The translations under genes were made by a program, and so were the position numbers. Positions 33,885-43,540 of a stretch of DNA of 64,000 nt are shown here, one piece after another. Below the pieces are notes generated by a model. That model was not told the DNA's origin, searched no databases, and saw only the letters and a program-made list of their open reading frames with translations. The stretch is from Nocardia sp. alder85J (GTDB lineage: Bacteria; Actinomycetota; Actinomycetes; Mycobacteriales; Mycobacteriaceae): contig NZ_JAIUCZ020000007.1 of assembly GCF_020176955.2 (NCBI RefSeq), forward strand, positions 372,001 to 436,000, read 5' to 3'. Every line of letters starts with the position of its first letter. The stretch's first letter is position 1.

Positions 33885-35117
33885 ATGACCGGACGCACAC
33901 GCCACGATATTCACGCTCTGTCGCGGCAACTTGTCGGCCACTTCGCCACCCACCTGGCGCCGTGCGCCACCCTTCCCGGCGATGCGACACACGGTGACAT
34001 CACCGCGGTCACCCGGATCTGCCTGGAGATCACCGTCGACATGATGTCCGGCGGCGAACCCGACGGCAAGGTGGAGCGGCTGCAACGCGCCGCCGCGGAA
34101 TGGGCGCGCGAGGGCATCCCGATCGACACGGTGCACCACGCCGTGCACGAGGGCTTCACCCTGGCCTTCGATCTGCTACTGGCACAGACGGATCCGCGCG
34201 AGCGGCCCTCCGACACCGCCCGGCTGATGCTGCGCATCATCGACACCATCACCCCCGCTGTCGCGGTCGCCTACGTCCGCGAACATCAGGCCGCCGCGGC
34301 CGAGCACCACACCGCCGTGCACACCCTGGTGTCGGCGCTGCTGGCCGGTCACCCCACCTCGACCATGGCCCGGGTGGCCGGTATCGAGATCGCTGCGTCG
34401 TATCTCGTGGTGGCCATGAGCATTCCGGCGCACCGCGACGAATCGCATCCCCGGGTCGACGCCAAAGTCGTTGCCCGGCGCAAACTTCGGCGGTTGCAGT
34501 CGGAACTGGCCGAGCGTTGCGGGGGCCGGGCACTGTCGCTGCTGTCGGTCGACGGCGGCACCGTGCTGATCCCGCGCGAGTCCGGCGGCACGACCGACGA
34601 CCTCGAGTCGGCCCCGGGCGAACTCGACCCGCTGATCGCGCGGCTCTCGCACGCCGCCGGGGTTTCCGTCACCGCCACCGTGATACCCGCTGCCGCCGAA
34701 CGGATTCCGGAGGCGGCCGATCAGGCGCACGAACTGCTCGACACGGTACTGCGGCTGGGCCGCCCGCCCGGGATCTACCGGCTCGCGGACCTGGTCCTGG
34801 AGTACCAGGTGACCCGCCCGGGACCCGGCCTGGACCGGCTCGGCACGCTGCTGGACCCACTCGACGACTATCCGGATCTGATGGACACACTGCGCTGCCA
34901 TCTCGACAACGGGCTGTCCCGGCAGCGCACCGCGCGGCAATTGCACGTGCACGCCAACACCGTCGACTACCGGCTCAAGCGCATCAACGAGCTGACCGGG
35001 CTGGACCCCAGCCGTGACACCGGCCTCTGGTACCTGCGCGCGGCCCTGATCGCCCGCACCTACCGCGACCGCTCGGGATCGCCCGCACTGCGTTCCGGCG
35101 GCTTACCGGGGGCCTGA
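33885..35117 (+). CDS. PucR-family transcriptional regulator
   Basis: 410 residues from ATG 33885; a GTG at 33868 is possible. The N-terminal half is an RsbRD_N-like helical domain (residues about 15-150; REGIPIDTVHHAVHEGFTLAF). A degenerate cyclase-like middle follows. The C-terminal PucR HTH is LRCHLDNGLSRQRTARQLHV then ANTVDYRLKRINELTGLDPS. Such regulators control purine, amino-acid or siderophore-related catabolism. Neighbours do not point to one target. The upstream region 33760-33860 is AT-rich and probably the promoter. Its 3' end overlaps the convergent TetR gene by 58 bases. Confidence 0.85.
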   Translation: MTGRTRHDIHALSRQLVGHFATHLAPCATLPGDATHGDITAVTRICLEITVDMMSGGEPDGKVERLQRAAAEWAREGIPIDTVHHAVHEGFTLAFDLLLAQTDPRERPSDTARLMLRIIDTITPAVAVAYVREHQAAAAEHHTAVHTLVSALLAGHPTSTMARVAGIEIAASYLVVAMSIPAHRDESHPRVDAKVVARRKLRRLQSELAERCGGRALSLLSVDGGTVLIPRESGGTTDDLESAPGELDPLIARLSHAAGVSVTATVIPAAAERIPEAADQAHELLDTVLRLGRPPGIYRLADLVLEYQVTRPGPGLDRLGTLLDPLDDYPDLMDTLRCHLDNGLSRQRTARQLHVHANTVDYRLKRINELTGLDPSRDTGLWYLRAALIARTYRDRSGSPALRSGGLPGA

Positions 35118-35815
35118 GGGTCCGCGACGGCCGCGCGCTCGCCGGGGCGGGTGATCACCCGGTCGTGCGCGCGATCGCAGAGCGCCAGCGCGGTCCGGGT
35201 GAACAGCGCGCTGAGGTCGGGCAGATGTTCGGCTCCCCGCTCGTGCAGGCAGGCCCGGATGCGATCGTCGATTCCGCCGAGCAGCATGTCGATCAGCTGC
35301 GGATCGGGTGTGGACAGCAGATCGCCGCCGTCCACCCCGCACCGGGCGATGTCCAGCATGAACTCGGCGAACAGACGGTGCACCCGGGCCCGGTGCGCAA
35401 CCAGCGGGCCACCGGCCACCAGAGTTTCCACATACAGCGCACGGGCGGCGGCCGGTTCCGCGGCCAGCGTGGTCAGGTAGACGTCGAAGGCCAGTTGCAC
35501 CCGCTCCGCGAAACTCATCTCGCCCGCGGCCGCGACCACCTCCCGCAGCGCTCGCAACCCGGTCTCCACACCGAAATCGTATGCCGCGGCGAAACATTCG
35601 TCCTTGCCGCTGAACAGCGCATAGAAGGTGCGGCGGGCCACCTGGGCGCGGCTGACGATGTCGGCCACGGTGGTGGCGGCATAGCCGAGCTCGCCCACGG
35701 CGACCAGCGCCGCGGTGCACAACCGGTGATGTTGCGAGGACCGGACCTCGTCCCGGCTGAGCCGATGGCGGCCGCGCGGTAGCGGGCCCGGCGGCTCGTC
35801 GGACTGTGGACTCAT
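35060..35815 (-). CDS. TetR-family transcriptional regulator
   Basis: 251 residues from ATG 35815. The HTH region spans about residues 28-75: TAALVAVGELGYAATTVADI, then VSRAQVARRTFYALFSGKDE, where FYALFSGKDE is the classic end of the TetR DNA-binding helix. The ligand domain is helical (LAFDVYLTTLAAEPAAARAL). It diverges from the TMEM175-type channel gene, its most likely target. The 87-base gap holds an inverted repeat GTTCGG...CCGAAC that could be the operator. Confidence 0.88.
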   Translation of the reverse strand: MSPQSDEPPGPLPRGRHRLSRDEVRSSQHHRLCTAALVAVGELGYAATTVADIVSRAQVARRTFYALFSGKDECFAAAYDFGVETGLRALREVVAAAGEMSFAERVQLAFDVYLTTLAAEPAAARALYVETLVAGGPLVAHRARVHRLFAEFMLDIARCGVDGGDLLSTPDPQLIDMLLGGIDDRIRACLHERGAEHLPDLSALFTRTALALCDRAHDRVITRPGERAAVADPQAPGKPPERSAGDPERSR

Positions 35816-35902
35816 GCCGCAAGAATATGAGCCTCGGGGCCGTTCGGCTTCCCAGCCGCTACCGGGCTGGCCGAACGCGAGCACATTGCCCACACTCGAC
35901 GC

Positions 35903-36547
35903 ATGGACCGTAGCCGCACCGAGGCGTTCAGCGACGGCGTATTCGCCGTCGCCATCACGCTGCTCGTGCTGAATCTGCATGCGCCCGACGGAGATCTACG
36001 CGAGGGCCTGACCCACATGTGGCCGTCGTATCTGGCCTACGTGGTGAGTTTCCTGAACATCGGCATCATGTGGATGAACCACCACGCCATGTTCCGGCAC
36101 GTGGTCCGGGTGGACCGGGGGTTGCAGCTGGCGAATCTGCTGTTGCTCCTGGTGATCGTCGCGGTGCCGTTCCCCACCGATTTGCTCGGCCGCCAACTCG
36201 CGCACGAACTGCGCGGCGGCGACACCGCCACGGTCACCTTCGTCTACAGCCTGGTGATGATCGCGATGGCCGCCGGATTCAGCCTGGTCTGGTGGTACGC
36301 GGTGCTGCGGCCGGGCGTTCTCGACACCCGGCTCGGCCGGGAAGAGTTGCGCAAAGCCAACATTCGATTCAGCGTAGGCGCCGTCGGATATCTCGCCGGC
36401 ACCGCGCTGGCGCTGTGGGAACCGCTGTCGGCGCTGATCCTGTTCGGCCTGCTCTCGCTGTACTACGCCTTCGAACATCTGCCCGCACCCCGCGGCGACC
36501 GGCTGCCGACCGGCGACACACCATCGAATTTCCCGGCCCGATCCTGA
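35903..36547 (+). CDS. TMEM175-family (DUF1211) potassium channel-like protein
   Basis: 214 residues from ATG 35903. RTEAFSDGVFAVAITLLVLN (residues 4-23) is the FSDG signature in the first helix that lines the selectivity filter of TMEM175 channels. Six helices follow in one repeat, consistent with the bacterial tetramer. SFLNIGIMWMNHHAMFRHVV is the conserved third-helix region. Predicted K+ permeation in the plasma membrane; regulation by the adjacent TetR is inferred. Confidence 0.9.
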   Translation: MDRSRTEAFSDGVFAVAITLLVLNLHAPDGDLREGLTHMWPSYLAYVVSFLNIGIMWMNHHAMFRHVVRVDRGLQLANLLLLLVIVAVPFPTDLLGRQLAHELRGGDTATVTFVYSLVMIAMAAGFSLVWWYAVLRPGVLDTRLGREELRKANIRFSVGAVGYLAGTALALWEPLSALILFGLLSLYYAFEHLPAPRGDRLPTGDTPSNFPARS

Positions 36548-36583
36548 CCGAATTCGTTTGCCACGAGGTAGCCTTGCGGACCG

Positions 36584-37189
36584 ATGGCCACTATCGGGCA
36601 GTTGAGGGCAGCGCTGGCGGTCCTGCGCGCCGAGGTCGACGATGTCGCACACCAGGTGTCGGAGCGAGAGACCTCCGGCGCCGACAGCGCGGGCGTGCAG
36701 CATGCCATGCTGGCGGGCCTGCTCTACCGGCTGATCGGCGCGGATCTGCGGCGCACCCTGACGGCCGCGCCGGACCTGGCCAGTTTCGAGCACCGCGCCC
36801 GCGCCGCCACCCCCAGCACCATCGCGATGCGTGACGAAGATCTCTACGACCAAGCGCATTTCGAGGCCTACTGGCTCACCGACCGGATCGCCGAGTTGCA
36901 TTCCGAGGCCGCGCAGGCACCGCCGCTGGCCGCCGCGGCCCACACCGCCGAGGCCACCCGCGCTCTGCTGCGCATCCAGCGCGATCTGGCGCAGGGCTCC
37001 GGGGCCGTCGGCCATCCCGCGTGGGAATCCGTGCTGACCCAGCTCGATCGTGCCCGCGCACTGGCCCGCGCCGCGCATGCGGCCGCCGAGACCACCCCGC
37101 AGGAACGCATCGTCACCGGTCCGCAGGAGCACATCGTCACCGGTCCGCAGGAGCACATCGTCACCGGTGCGACGGACGCGCCGTCCTGA
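36584..37189 (+). CDS. Hypothetical helical protein with C-terminal tandem repeat
   Basis: 201 residues from ATG 36584. The body is alpha-helical and Ala-rich (QLRAALAVLRAEVDDVAHQV, HFEAYWLTDRIAELHSEAAQ) with no family I recognise. The end carries three copies of an 8-residue unit, PQE(R/H)IVTG. Its last 29 bases overlap the convergent permease gene. Probably cytoplasmic. Confidence 0.65.
   Translation: MATIGQLRAALAVLRAEVDDVAHQVSERETSGADSAGVQHAMLAGLLYRLIGADLRRTLTAAPDLASFEHRARAATPSTIAMRDEDLYDQAHFEAYWLTDRIAELHSEAAQAPPLAAAAHTAEATRALLRIQRDLAQGSGAVGHPAWESVLTQLDRARALARAAHAAAETTPQERIVTGPQEHIVTGPQEHIVTGATDAPS
37097..37168. repeat. 24-bp tandem repeat, three copies, inside coding sequence
   Basis: Units at 37097-37120, 37121-37144 and 37145-37168, each beginning CCGCAGGA and ending GTCACCGGT; copies 2 and 3 are identical, copy 1 differs at two bases. 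The length keeps frame and the array reaches the permease stop codon. Confidence 0.9.
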
Positions 37190-38666
37190 GCTCCCGCGCG
37201 CCCAGCTGCGAATGCCGCAGGCCGTAGCCGAAATACGCCACCAGGCCCACCGCCATCCAGATCACGAACCGCAACCAGGTCTCGATCGACAGGTTCAGCA
37301 TCAGCCACAGGCAGGCCAGCACCGCGAGGATCGGGATCAGCGGCACCCAGGGCACCCGGAATCCGCGCGGCAGATCGGGCCGGGTGCGCCGCAGCACCAC
37401 CACCCCGAGCGACACCAGCATGAAGGCGAACAACGTGCCGATGTTCACCATCTCCGCCAGGGTGCCGAAATCGACGAATCCGGCCAGCACCGCGCACACC
37501 ACACCGACGATCGCGGTGATCCGCACCGGCGTGCCGCGCGGGCCGGTATGGGCCAGCCGGCGCGGGATCAGACCGTCGCGGGCCATCGCGAACATCACCC
37601 GGGTCTGGCCCAGGAACAGCACCATCACCACCGTCGTCAGCCCGGCCAGCGCGCCGACGGAGATGACGTTCTTCGCCCAGTCGGCCCCGTGCCGGGCGAA
37701 CGCGGTGGCGAGGGTGGCGTCCTCGCCGGACAGTTCGGTGTAGGGGACCATGCCGGTCAGCACCAGCGACACCGCGACATACAGGACGGTCACGATGGCC
37801 AGCGAGCCGAGGATGCCGCGCGGCACGTCGCGCTGCGGGTCGCGGGTCTCCTCCGCGGTGGTGGCGACCACGTCGAAGCCGATGAACGCGAAGAACACCA
37901 TGCTCGCCGCGGCCAGCAGCCCGTACCAGCCGAAAGTGCTGTTGCCCGCGCCGGTCAGCCACGAGAACAGCGACTGCCGCAGTCCGCCGCCGTGGTCGCC
38001 CGGCTGCGAGGGCGGGATGTAGGGCGACAGATTCGAGCCCGAGAAGTACCGCAGCCCCACGATCACCACCATGGCGATGATCGCCAGCTTGATCGCCACC
38101 GCCACCGCAGACACCCGCGACGACAGTTTGGTGCCCAGCGCCAGCAGCACCCCCAGCACCACGACCAGCAGCACCGCTCCCCAGTCGAAGGACACCGGCC
38201 CCAGATGCACGAGGGGACTACGGGTTCCCATCACCTCGCCCAGGTACTGCGACCAGCCCTTCGCGACCACCGAGGTACCCAGCGCGAATTCGAGCAGCAG
38301 ATCCCAGCCGATGATCCAGGCCACGATCTCACCGAAGGTGGCGTACGAGAAGGTGTAGGCGCTGCCCGCCACCGGCAGGGTCGAGGCGAATTCGGCGTAG
38401 CACAGCGCACTGAGCGCACAGGCGACCGCGGCCAGCACGAAGGCCAGCGACACCGACGGCCCGGCCACCGTCCCGGCGGTGCGCGCGGTGAGGGTGAAGA
38501 TGCCCGCGCCGACCACCACCGCGACGCCGAAGATCGTCAGATCCCAGGCGGACAGCTCCCGGCGGAGTTTCGCGTCCGGGTCGTCGGTGTCCCGGATCGA
38601 CTGCTCGACGGATTTGACGCGGAAGATCCCGCGCCGCCGCGCGTTCCCTGACCCCGGATCGGTCAT
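37161..38666 (-). CDS. APC-superfamily cationic amino acid permease
   Basis: 501 residues from ATG 38666, about 12 helices. Family marks: LRRELSAWDLTIFGVAVVVG then AGIFTLTARTAGTVAGPSVS (unwound helix 1, GAGIF), LCYAEFASTLPVAGSAYTFS, and AFIGFDVVATTAEETRDPQR (helix 6 with its E-E-x-x-P/DPQR). C-terminal FRVPWVPLIPILAVLACLWL matches the CAT group. Predicted proton-coupled uptake of basic or neutral amino acids. Stands alone; convergent overlap with the previous gene. Confidence 0.9.
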   Translation of the reverse strand: MTDPGSGNARRRGIFRVKSVEQSIRDTDDPDAKLRRELSAWDLTIFGVAVVVGAGIFTLTARTAGTVAGPSVSLAFVLAAVACALSALCYAEFASTLPVAGSAYTFSYATFGEIVAWIIGWDLLLEFALGTSVVAKGWSQYLGEVMGTRSPLVHLGPVSFDWGAVLLVVVLGVLLALGTKLSSRVSAVAVAIKLAIIAMVVIVGLRYFSGSNLSPYIPPSQPGDHGGGLRQSLFSWLTGAGNSTFGWYGLLAAASMVFFAFIGFDVVATTAEETRDPQRDVPRGILGSLAIVTVLYVAVSLVLTGMVPYTELSGEDATLATAFARHGADWAKNVISVGALAGLTTVVMVLFLGQTRVMFAMARDGLIPRRLAHTGPRGTPVRITAIVGVVCAVLAGFVDFGTLAEMVNIGTLFAFMLVSLGVVVLRRTRPDLPRGFRVPWVPLIPILAVLACLWLMLNLSIETWLRFVIWMAVGLVAYFGYGLRHSQLGARELRTARPSHR

Positions 38667-38769
38667 TCGGCCTCCTCCGTAGACGGAAAGCACCGCGTCT
38701 CGAACCCGCTGTCAGGCGAATCTAGCAGCCGTCACACCGCATGCGGGGCCGCCGCGGATCGCGGTTCGG

Positions 38770-40155
38770 TCATACCCCGGCCACGGGCGGATCATGCGGA
38801 CGACGCCGTTCGAACAGCACGATGACCCAGGTGAACAGGGCCGCGGTCAGGAACGACAGCAGCGACGCCGACGACCACCAGCCCGGATGCACCCCGAGGG
38901 CATCCTGCGCCCGCCCCCACCAGCGCGCCCAGCCGTCCACCGAACCGGGATTGCAGAGCTGGTAGACCACGAATCCGAGCAGCCACGGCAGCAACATCAG
39001 CGGACGCGCCGGGGCGCGCTCGGACAGATCCCAGCCGTGCCCGCCGGGGCCGCCACGGCCGCGGCCCAGGAAGAAGTCCACCACCAGCACCGCGGCCAGC
39101 GGTACGAACACCGAGCCGATCAGCAGCAGGAAGTTGGCGAATCCGGTGAAATCGTGCACCCCCAGCGCGAGCACCGTCGCCAGCACACCCACCCCGGCGG
39201 CCAGCAGCCGGCGATCCACCCGCGGCAGCAGATTCTGGATCGACATCGCCGTGGAGTACACGTTGGCGAACGACTGATCCGATTCACGCAGTACCAGCAC
39301 CGCGAAGAACAACCAGCCGGCGCCGACGCCGAGGAAGGTGTCGAAGATCCGGTCACCGTCGCCGCCCACCTGGATCAGCGCGATGATGCCGAGCAGATAG
39401 CACCAGCTCTGCGCGATCGAGAAGCCGAGCAGGGTGGCCCCCGAGGCGGCCGCGGCGGAACGGGCGTGCCGGGTGTAGTCGGCGGCCAGCGGGACGAACG
39501 AGACCGCCACCGCCAGCGCGGTGTCCACGCCGGGGAAGAAACCGCTCCACGAGGTGTCCGGTACCGCGGGCAGCGGCCGGTGCAGCAGTTGCACCGTGAA
39601 ATACAGCATCGCCACGGCCACCGCGACGGTGACGTACTTGCGCAGGATGCGCAGCATCCGCAGCGGCCAGATCGCCATCACCGTGCACAGCGTCCCGGCC
39701 GCGACGATCACCGCCGCGTGCGGGAGCCGATGATGGGTCAGCGCCTGCACGCCGCCGGCGATCACCGTCAGTTCGTACACACCCCAGCCGACGCACTGCA
39801 CGATGTTGGCCACGGTCGGCAGATACGACAGCCGGGTGCCGAACAGTCCGCGGAAGTTCGCCATCGCGGGGGCGCCGGTCCGTTCGCCGACCGCACCGGC
39901 CGCGGCCACCATGGCCGCGCCGATCACCGTGCCGACCACGGTCGCCAGCAGTGCGCCGAGCAGTGGCAGTTGCGGATGGCCGGTCGGGTGCAGGACGTAG
40001 AGCGCCCCGGTGAAACCGATCAGGGTGACCCCGAGATTGGCCCAGAAGGCGGTCTGATCGCCGAAGGACAGGCTGCGGGGCGGCCGGGTGGTCAGGGTGA
40101 GGGGCGCTTCGGCGGCCGAGCGCTCGCCGCGGGTCATCGTCATAGCGGCTGTCAT
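38770..40155 (-). CDS. NCS1-family cytosine/purine permease
   Basis: 461 residues from ATG 40155, about 12 helices. FWANLGVTLIGFTGALYVLH is helix 1 and ANFRGLFGTRLSYLPTVANI with VQCVGWGVYELTVIAGGVQA covers helices 2-3; the GVYEL region lines the substrate site in Mhp1-type transporters. SFVPLAADYTRHARS (PLAADYTR) is a strong NCS1 mark. Substrate could be cytosine, hydroxymethylpyrimidine, allantoin or a related base. I looked for a TPP-type leader upstream and found none. Confidence 0.85.
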   Translation of the reverse strand: MTAAMTMTRGERSAAEAPLTLTTRPPRSLSFGDQTAFWANLGVTLIGFTGALYVLHPTGHPQLPLLGALLATVVGTVIGAAMVAAAGAVGERTGAPAMANFRGLFGTRLSYLPTVANIVQCVGWGVYELTVIAGGVQALTHHRLPHAAVIVAAGTLCTVMAIWPLRMLRILRKYVTVAVAVAMLYFTVQLLHRPLPAVPDTSWSGFFPGVDTALAVAVSFVPLAADYTRHARSAAAASGATLLGFSIAQSWCYLLGIIALIQVGGDGDRIFDTFLGVGAGWLFFAVLVLRESDQSFANVYSTAMSIQNLLPRVDRRLLAAGVGVLATVLALGVHDFTGFANFLLLIGSVFVPLAAVLVVDFFLGRGRGGPGGHGWDLSERAPARPLMLLPWLLGFVVYQLCNPGSVDGWARWWGRAQDALGVHPGWWSSASLLSFLTAALFTWVIVLFERRRPHDPPVAGV

Positions 40156-40246
40156 GCTATTGGCTCCCGGGTCACGGTCCACCCGGCGGGGCCCGGTGCC
40201 AACCCGTCCGGTTGTCCGAATGCCGCTGCCGGTAATCTCCTCCTGG

Positions 40247-41524
40247 ATGGTTAGCGTCACTACCTCCAGTCGACCGACGGCCGCGACCCGCCGCTTCGCG
40301 CGGATTGTGTGGGCGCTGCCGGCGTTACTGGTCGCGGTCTGCGTCTGGTGGCTGCTGCACCCCAGCGGGCCGTTGACGCCGATCAAGCGCGAGTACATCG
40401 ACCTGCAGGTCTACCGGCTCGGCGTGCAGGCGATGTGGCACGGCGCCGATATGTACGGCAGCCTGCCGAAGACGACGATGGGCGTCAGCCTGCCGTTCAT
40501 CTATCCCCCGTTCGCCGCGCTGGCGCTGAGCCCGTTCGCGATGCTGCCCTGGCATGCCGCGGCCACCGCCTTCTTCGTGGTGACCGTGCTGGCGCTGGCG
40601 GTGACGCTGTACCTGGCCGCGCGCCGGATCTGGTCCGGCAGCGTCGAACTGGCCCTCTGGGTCACCGCGTGCGCGCTGCCGCTGGCCCTGCTGCTGGAGC
40701 CGATCCATTCCACGCTGGACTTCGGGCAGGTGAACCTGCTGCTCATGGTGCTGGTCGCGATCGACTGCCTGTCCGGGCGCAGCGTCGGCGAGGACGGGCC
40801 GCCCGCGCGCTCGAAGTGGCCGCGTGGCGTGCTGGTCGGCCTGGCCGCCGCGATCAAGCTGACCCCGGCCGCGTTCGTGCTGTATTTCCTGGTGCGCCGC
40901 GATTATCGGGCGGCGGCAACGGCCGCGATCACCGGCGCGATCGCCACCGCGCTGGCCTTCGCGGTGCTGCCGCGCGAGTCGACCCGGTACTGGTTCGGCG
41001 GCATGGGCAACGTGTCCGGCCTCAGCGGTTCGGCCTTCCGCACCAACCAGTCCATCCAGGGTGTGTTGTCGCGGTTGCAGGTGCCCAAGCCGGAATTCAC
41101 GGCGCTGTGGCTGCTGCTGAGCCTGACGCTGCTGGCGCTGGTGGTCCCCGCGATGCGCCGGGCCGCCGACAATCCGCCGCTGGTGCTGGCCTTCAACGCG
41201 GTGTTCACGCTGCTGGCCTCGCCGATCTCCTGGTCGCACCACTGGGTGTGGATCGCCCCCGGCCTGCTGGCCGGGGTGGGCGCCGCGAGCCGGGCGCCGC
41301 TGCGGCAGGCCGCCGCCTGGTACGCGATCCTGCTGGCCACCGCCGTGGTGTTCGTGATCGGCCCGCAGAACTGGCAACCGGGCGAGGACAATCGCGAACT
41401 GTCGTGGACCCCGTGGCAGCACGTGATCGGCAACACCTACGTGTGGCTGAGCGTGCTGCTGGTGGTGCTCTATCTGGCCACCACCAGCGCCCGCAAACCC
41501 GCGCCCGCCCTCGCGAGCGTCTGA
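40247..41524 (+). CDS. GT87 polyprenol-phosphate-mannose-dependent mannosyltransferase (PimE-like)
   Basis: 425 residues from ATG 40247; a multi-pass GT-C glycosyltransferase using decaprenyl-phosphate mannose on the outer face of the membrane. YIDLQVYRLGVQAMWHGADM contains the catalytic Asp of the first loop (IDLQVY, D in the loop after helix 1). FIYPPFAALALSPFAML and FGQVNLLLMVLVAIDCL are DUF2029/GT87 marks. ISWSHHWVWIAPGLLAG is typical near the end. Length matches PimE of PIM biosynthesis (Rv1159); acceptor not determined by sequence. Confidence 0.82.
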   Translation: MVSVTTSSRPTAATRRFARIVWALPALLVAVCVWWLLHPSGPLTPIKREYIDLQVYRLGVQAMWHGADMYGSLPKTTMGVSLPFIYPPFAALALSPFAMLPWHAAATAFFVVTVLALAVTLYLAARRIWSGSVELALWVTACALPLALLLEPIHSTLDFGQVNLLLMVLVAIDCLSGRSVGEDGPPARSKWPRGVLVGLAAAIKLTPAAFVLYFLVRRDYRAAATAAITGAIATALAFAVLPRESTRYWFGGMGNVSGLSGSAFRTNQSIQGVLSRLQVPKPEFTALWLLLSLTLLALVVPAMRRAADNPPLVLAFNAVFTLLASPISWSHHWVWIAPGLLAGVGAASRAPLRQAAAWYAILLATAVVFVIGPQNWQPGEDNRELSWTPWQHVIGNTYVWLSVLLVVLYLATTSARKPAPALASV

Positions 41525-41528
41525 CCGA

Positions 41529-42245
41529 TCAGCTCCGCACGGTGATGGTGCCGTGCTGGAAGTTCTGCGCCTTCCCGCCCGGCACGTCGTATTCGTCGCT
41601 GGTCGGGAATCCGTAGCGGCCGGCATCGCTGCCGGCGACGGTCCACTGGTCCAGGATCGGCCCGTTGGTCAGGATGTGCGCGGTGGTGGCCTGGGTCCAG
41701 TAGATCGCGCCGCCGGAGAACAGGTTGGCCCGCCCGCCGCCCTTGGTGGCGAACTCGTCGCTGGTCGGGAAGCCCAGATCCCCGCGCTCGTAATCGTGCG
41801 CCGCCCACTTCACATAGATGGCCCCGGCGATCTCGTGCGCCCCGGTGTCCTGCGACCAGTAGATCGACCCGCCCTGGAAACTGTTGAACCTGCCGCCGGT
41901 GGCATCGGATTCCCGCGTGGTCGGATACCCCAGCACCCCCTTCTCCCAGCCCAGCGCACCCCACCGATCCCGGATCAGCCCGCCGATCTCGTGCGCACCG
42001 GTGTCCGGGTGCCAGTAGATCGACCCGTGATCGAACACCTGGTAGTGACCGCCGTTGGCGCCCAGGCTGTCCGGCCCGGTGGGATTGCCCAGCAGATCGA
42101 ATCCACCGGCCGCGTCGTATTCGGTCTCGATGGCGCCGCCCACGTCGAACGCGCCGATCTGCCGCGCCGAGGCGGTGGCGGCGGAACCGGCGAGCAGGAC
42201 GACGCTGACGAGGCCGGCGACGGCGGCGAGACGGTGACGATGCAT
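41529..42245 (-). CDS. Secreted LGFP-repeat protein
   Basis: 238 residues from ATG 42245. A signal peptide ends near ATASARQ. Four LGFP repeats of about 54 residues follow, with cores LLGNPTG, VLGYPTTRE, DLGFPTSDE and RYGFPTSDE, each followed by a GGxxxxFxxGxIYW strand. LGFP repeats occur in mycolyltransferases and cell-wall proteins of mycolate-containing bacteria and are thought to tether to the wall. No catalytic domain. It converges with the mannosyltransferase gene. Confidence 0.9.
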   Translation of the reverse strand: MHRHRLAAVAGLVSVVLLAGSAATASARQIGAFDVGGAIETEYDAAGGFDLLGNPTGPDSLGANGGHYQVFDHGSIYWHPDTGAHEIGGLIRDRWGALGWEKGVLGYPTTRESDATGGRFNSFQGGSIYWSQDTGAHEIAGAIYVKWAAHDYERGDLGFPTSDEFATKGGGRANLFSGGAIYWTQATTAHILTNGPILDQWTVAGSDAGRYGFPTSDEYDVPGGKAQNFQHGTITVRS

Positions 42246-42569
42246 AGGGCTTCCTATCCGGCTACGGCGTGAGTACTGATGGTCCGCGCCGACAGCAGCG
42301 AACCCGCACGCCAGACTACCTATCCGGCCGCAGGTGGCGGCGGGCTCGCAGTCGGTGGTATCGGCTCCTCGACGGGATGGACGTCACACGTTCACCGAGT
42401 AATCGCCGTGACATCCACACCGCGGGTGACAATGCCGTCGTTTTCGGCCGATCGTTACCGAGCGGGCCGCCATAGCGGAACCGGCAAAACCGTTGTGCCG
42501 TCGCAGTATGCCGTACCATCGGCATGTGGTCTGCGTGCCGCCTGCGGTAATTCTGATGAGGGGACAGAC
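42246..42569. other. Intergenic region without supported gene
   Basis: 324 bases. Open frames exist but have no ribosome binding site or coding character until GAGGGGACAGAC just before 42570. Nothing else recognised. Confidence 0.5.
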
Positions 42570-43540
42570 GTGAGCAGCAACAAAATCGTCGAAGTTCTCC
42601 GTGATGTTGCCGACCGCCTCGCCGCCCCGATTCGGCGGGCGTCCCATTCCGTAATCGGATTGGAATCGTGATACCGGAAATGCCCTGAAAAATACGGTCG
42701 ACAGGATCGGTGAGTCGGACAGAGAGGCCGGTCGCAGTATCGAATTCGAACTGCGGCGAGCAGGTCTCGGCTCGATGCACGGGGCAGATCCCTTCCGTCG
42801 GATGAGTTCCCTCGACAAAGAGGTCTACGCGCTCATCGATCAATCGCCGACCACATCCGCTGCCGTCCACGACCTCCGGAGCAGCGGATGGAAGATCGGG
42901 TACTCCAACGGTCGGGCTTGGAGTACTCACGTCGACTTCGCACACAAGCGGATCGAGATCAGCGGAAGGTTCGCGAACAGGGAGTATTTCGACACGGGCA
43001 CCGTTGCCGCCGAACTCGCCGATGCCGCGGGCAAGGCGCGATACGGCCCGGTGTTGTCGAAGGTATCGACCGACGGAATGGTGCGGGAAAACTGGGTCGC
43101 AGCCAAGATCGATCACCTGCGCAACCAAGATGCAGAGGGCGTATTGAGTCAGGCGGAAACTCGGCACGAGATCATCCAGAACGGTGGCCCGGATATACTT
43201 CCACCGATAAACGGACCGATCCACAACGGCCCGACCTATGAGGTGGTCGACGACAACCATGTGATCAACGACCCCACGGGCCACGTGGATGCCCAGATGC
43301 TGAACGCCCTCAATCCCGATGGCGTCCCGTTCTATCAGAACCCCACTCACATGCATCAGCACTATCTGAGCCTGGACATGCTGGACAGAAATACGACAGC
43401 GCACGTCGACATATTCGACCGATATGCGAACGGCGAGATCTCCAGAGACGAAGCCCGGCGCAACGTGGCCGCACTCAACGACTCGATCAGCGAACTCAGC
43501 GATTTTCCGACGTCACACCAGAACGGCCCCGGACAACAAC
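42570..43540 (+). pseudogene. Frameshifted effector-like gene (possible polymorphic toxin)
   Basis: GTG 42570 has a good Shine-Dalgarno (GAGGGG). The first 33 codons (SNKIVEVLRDVADRLAAPIR) end at TGA 42669-42671, but the next frame carries straight on from about 42673: DTGNALKNTVDRIGESDREA, then MSSLDKEVYALIDQSP and a domain with YFDTGTVAAELADAAGKARY and YQNPTHMHQHYLSLDMLDR. One missing or extra base explains the break. The start is like the helical N-termini of secreted actinobacterial effectors. At the far end its frame runs into the next gene with no natural stop before 43683. A toxin assignment is inference from layout; AELADA might be a decayed metallopeptidase HExxH. Confidence 0.5.

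Noticed and set aside
40156..40246. TPP riboswitch before the NCS1 permease
   Set aside because: The region lacks the CUGAGA and GAUAAUGCC core sequences of the THI box.
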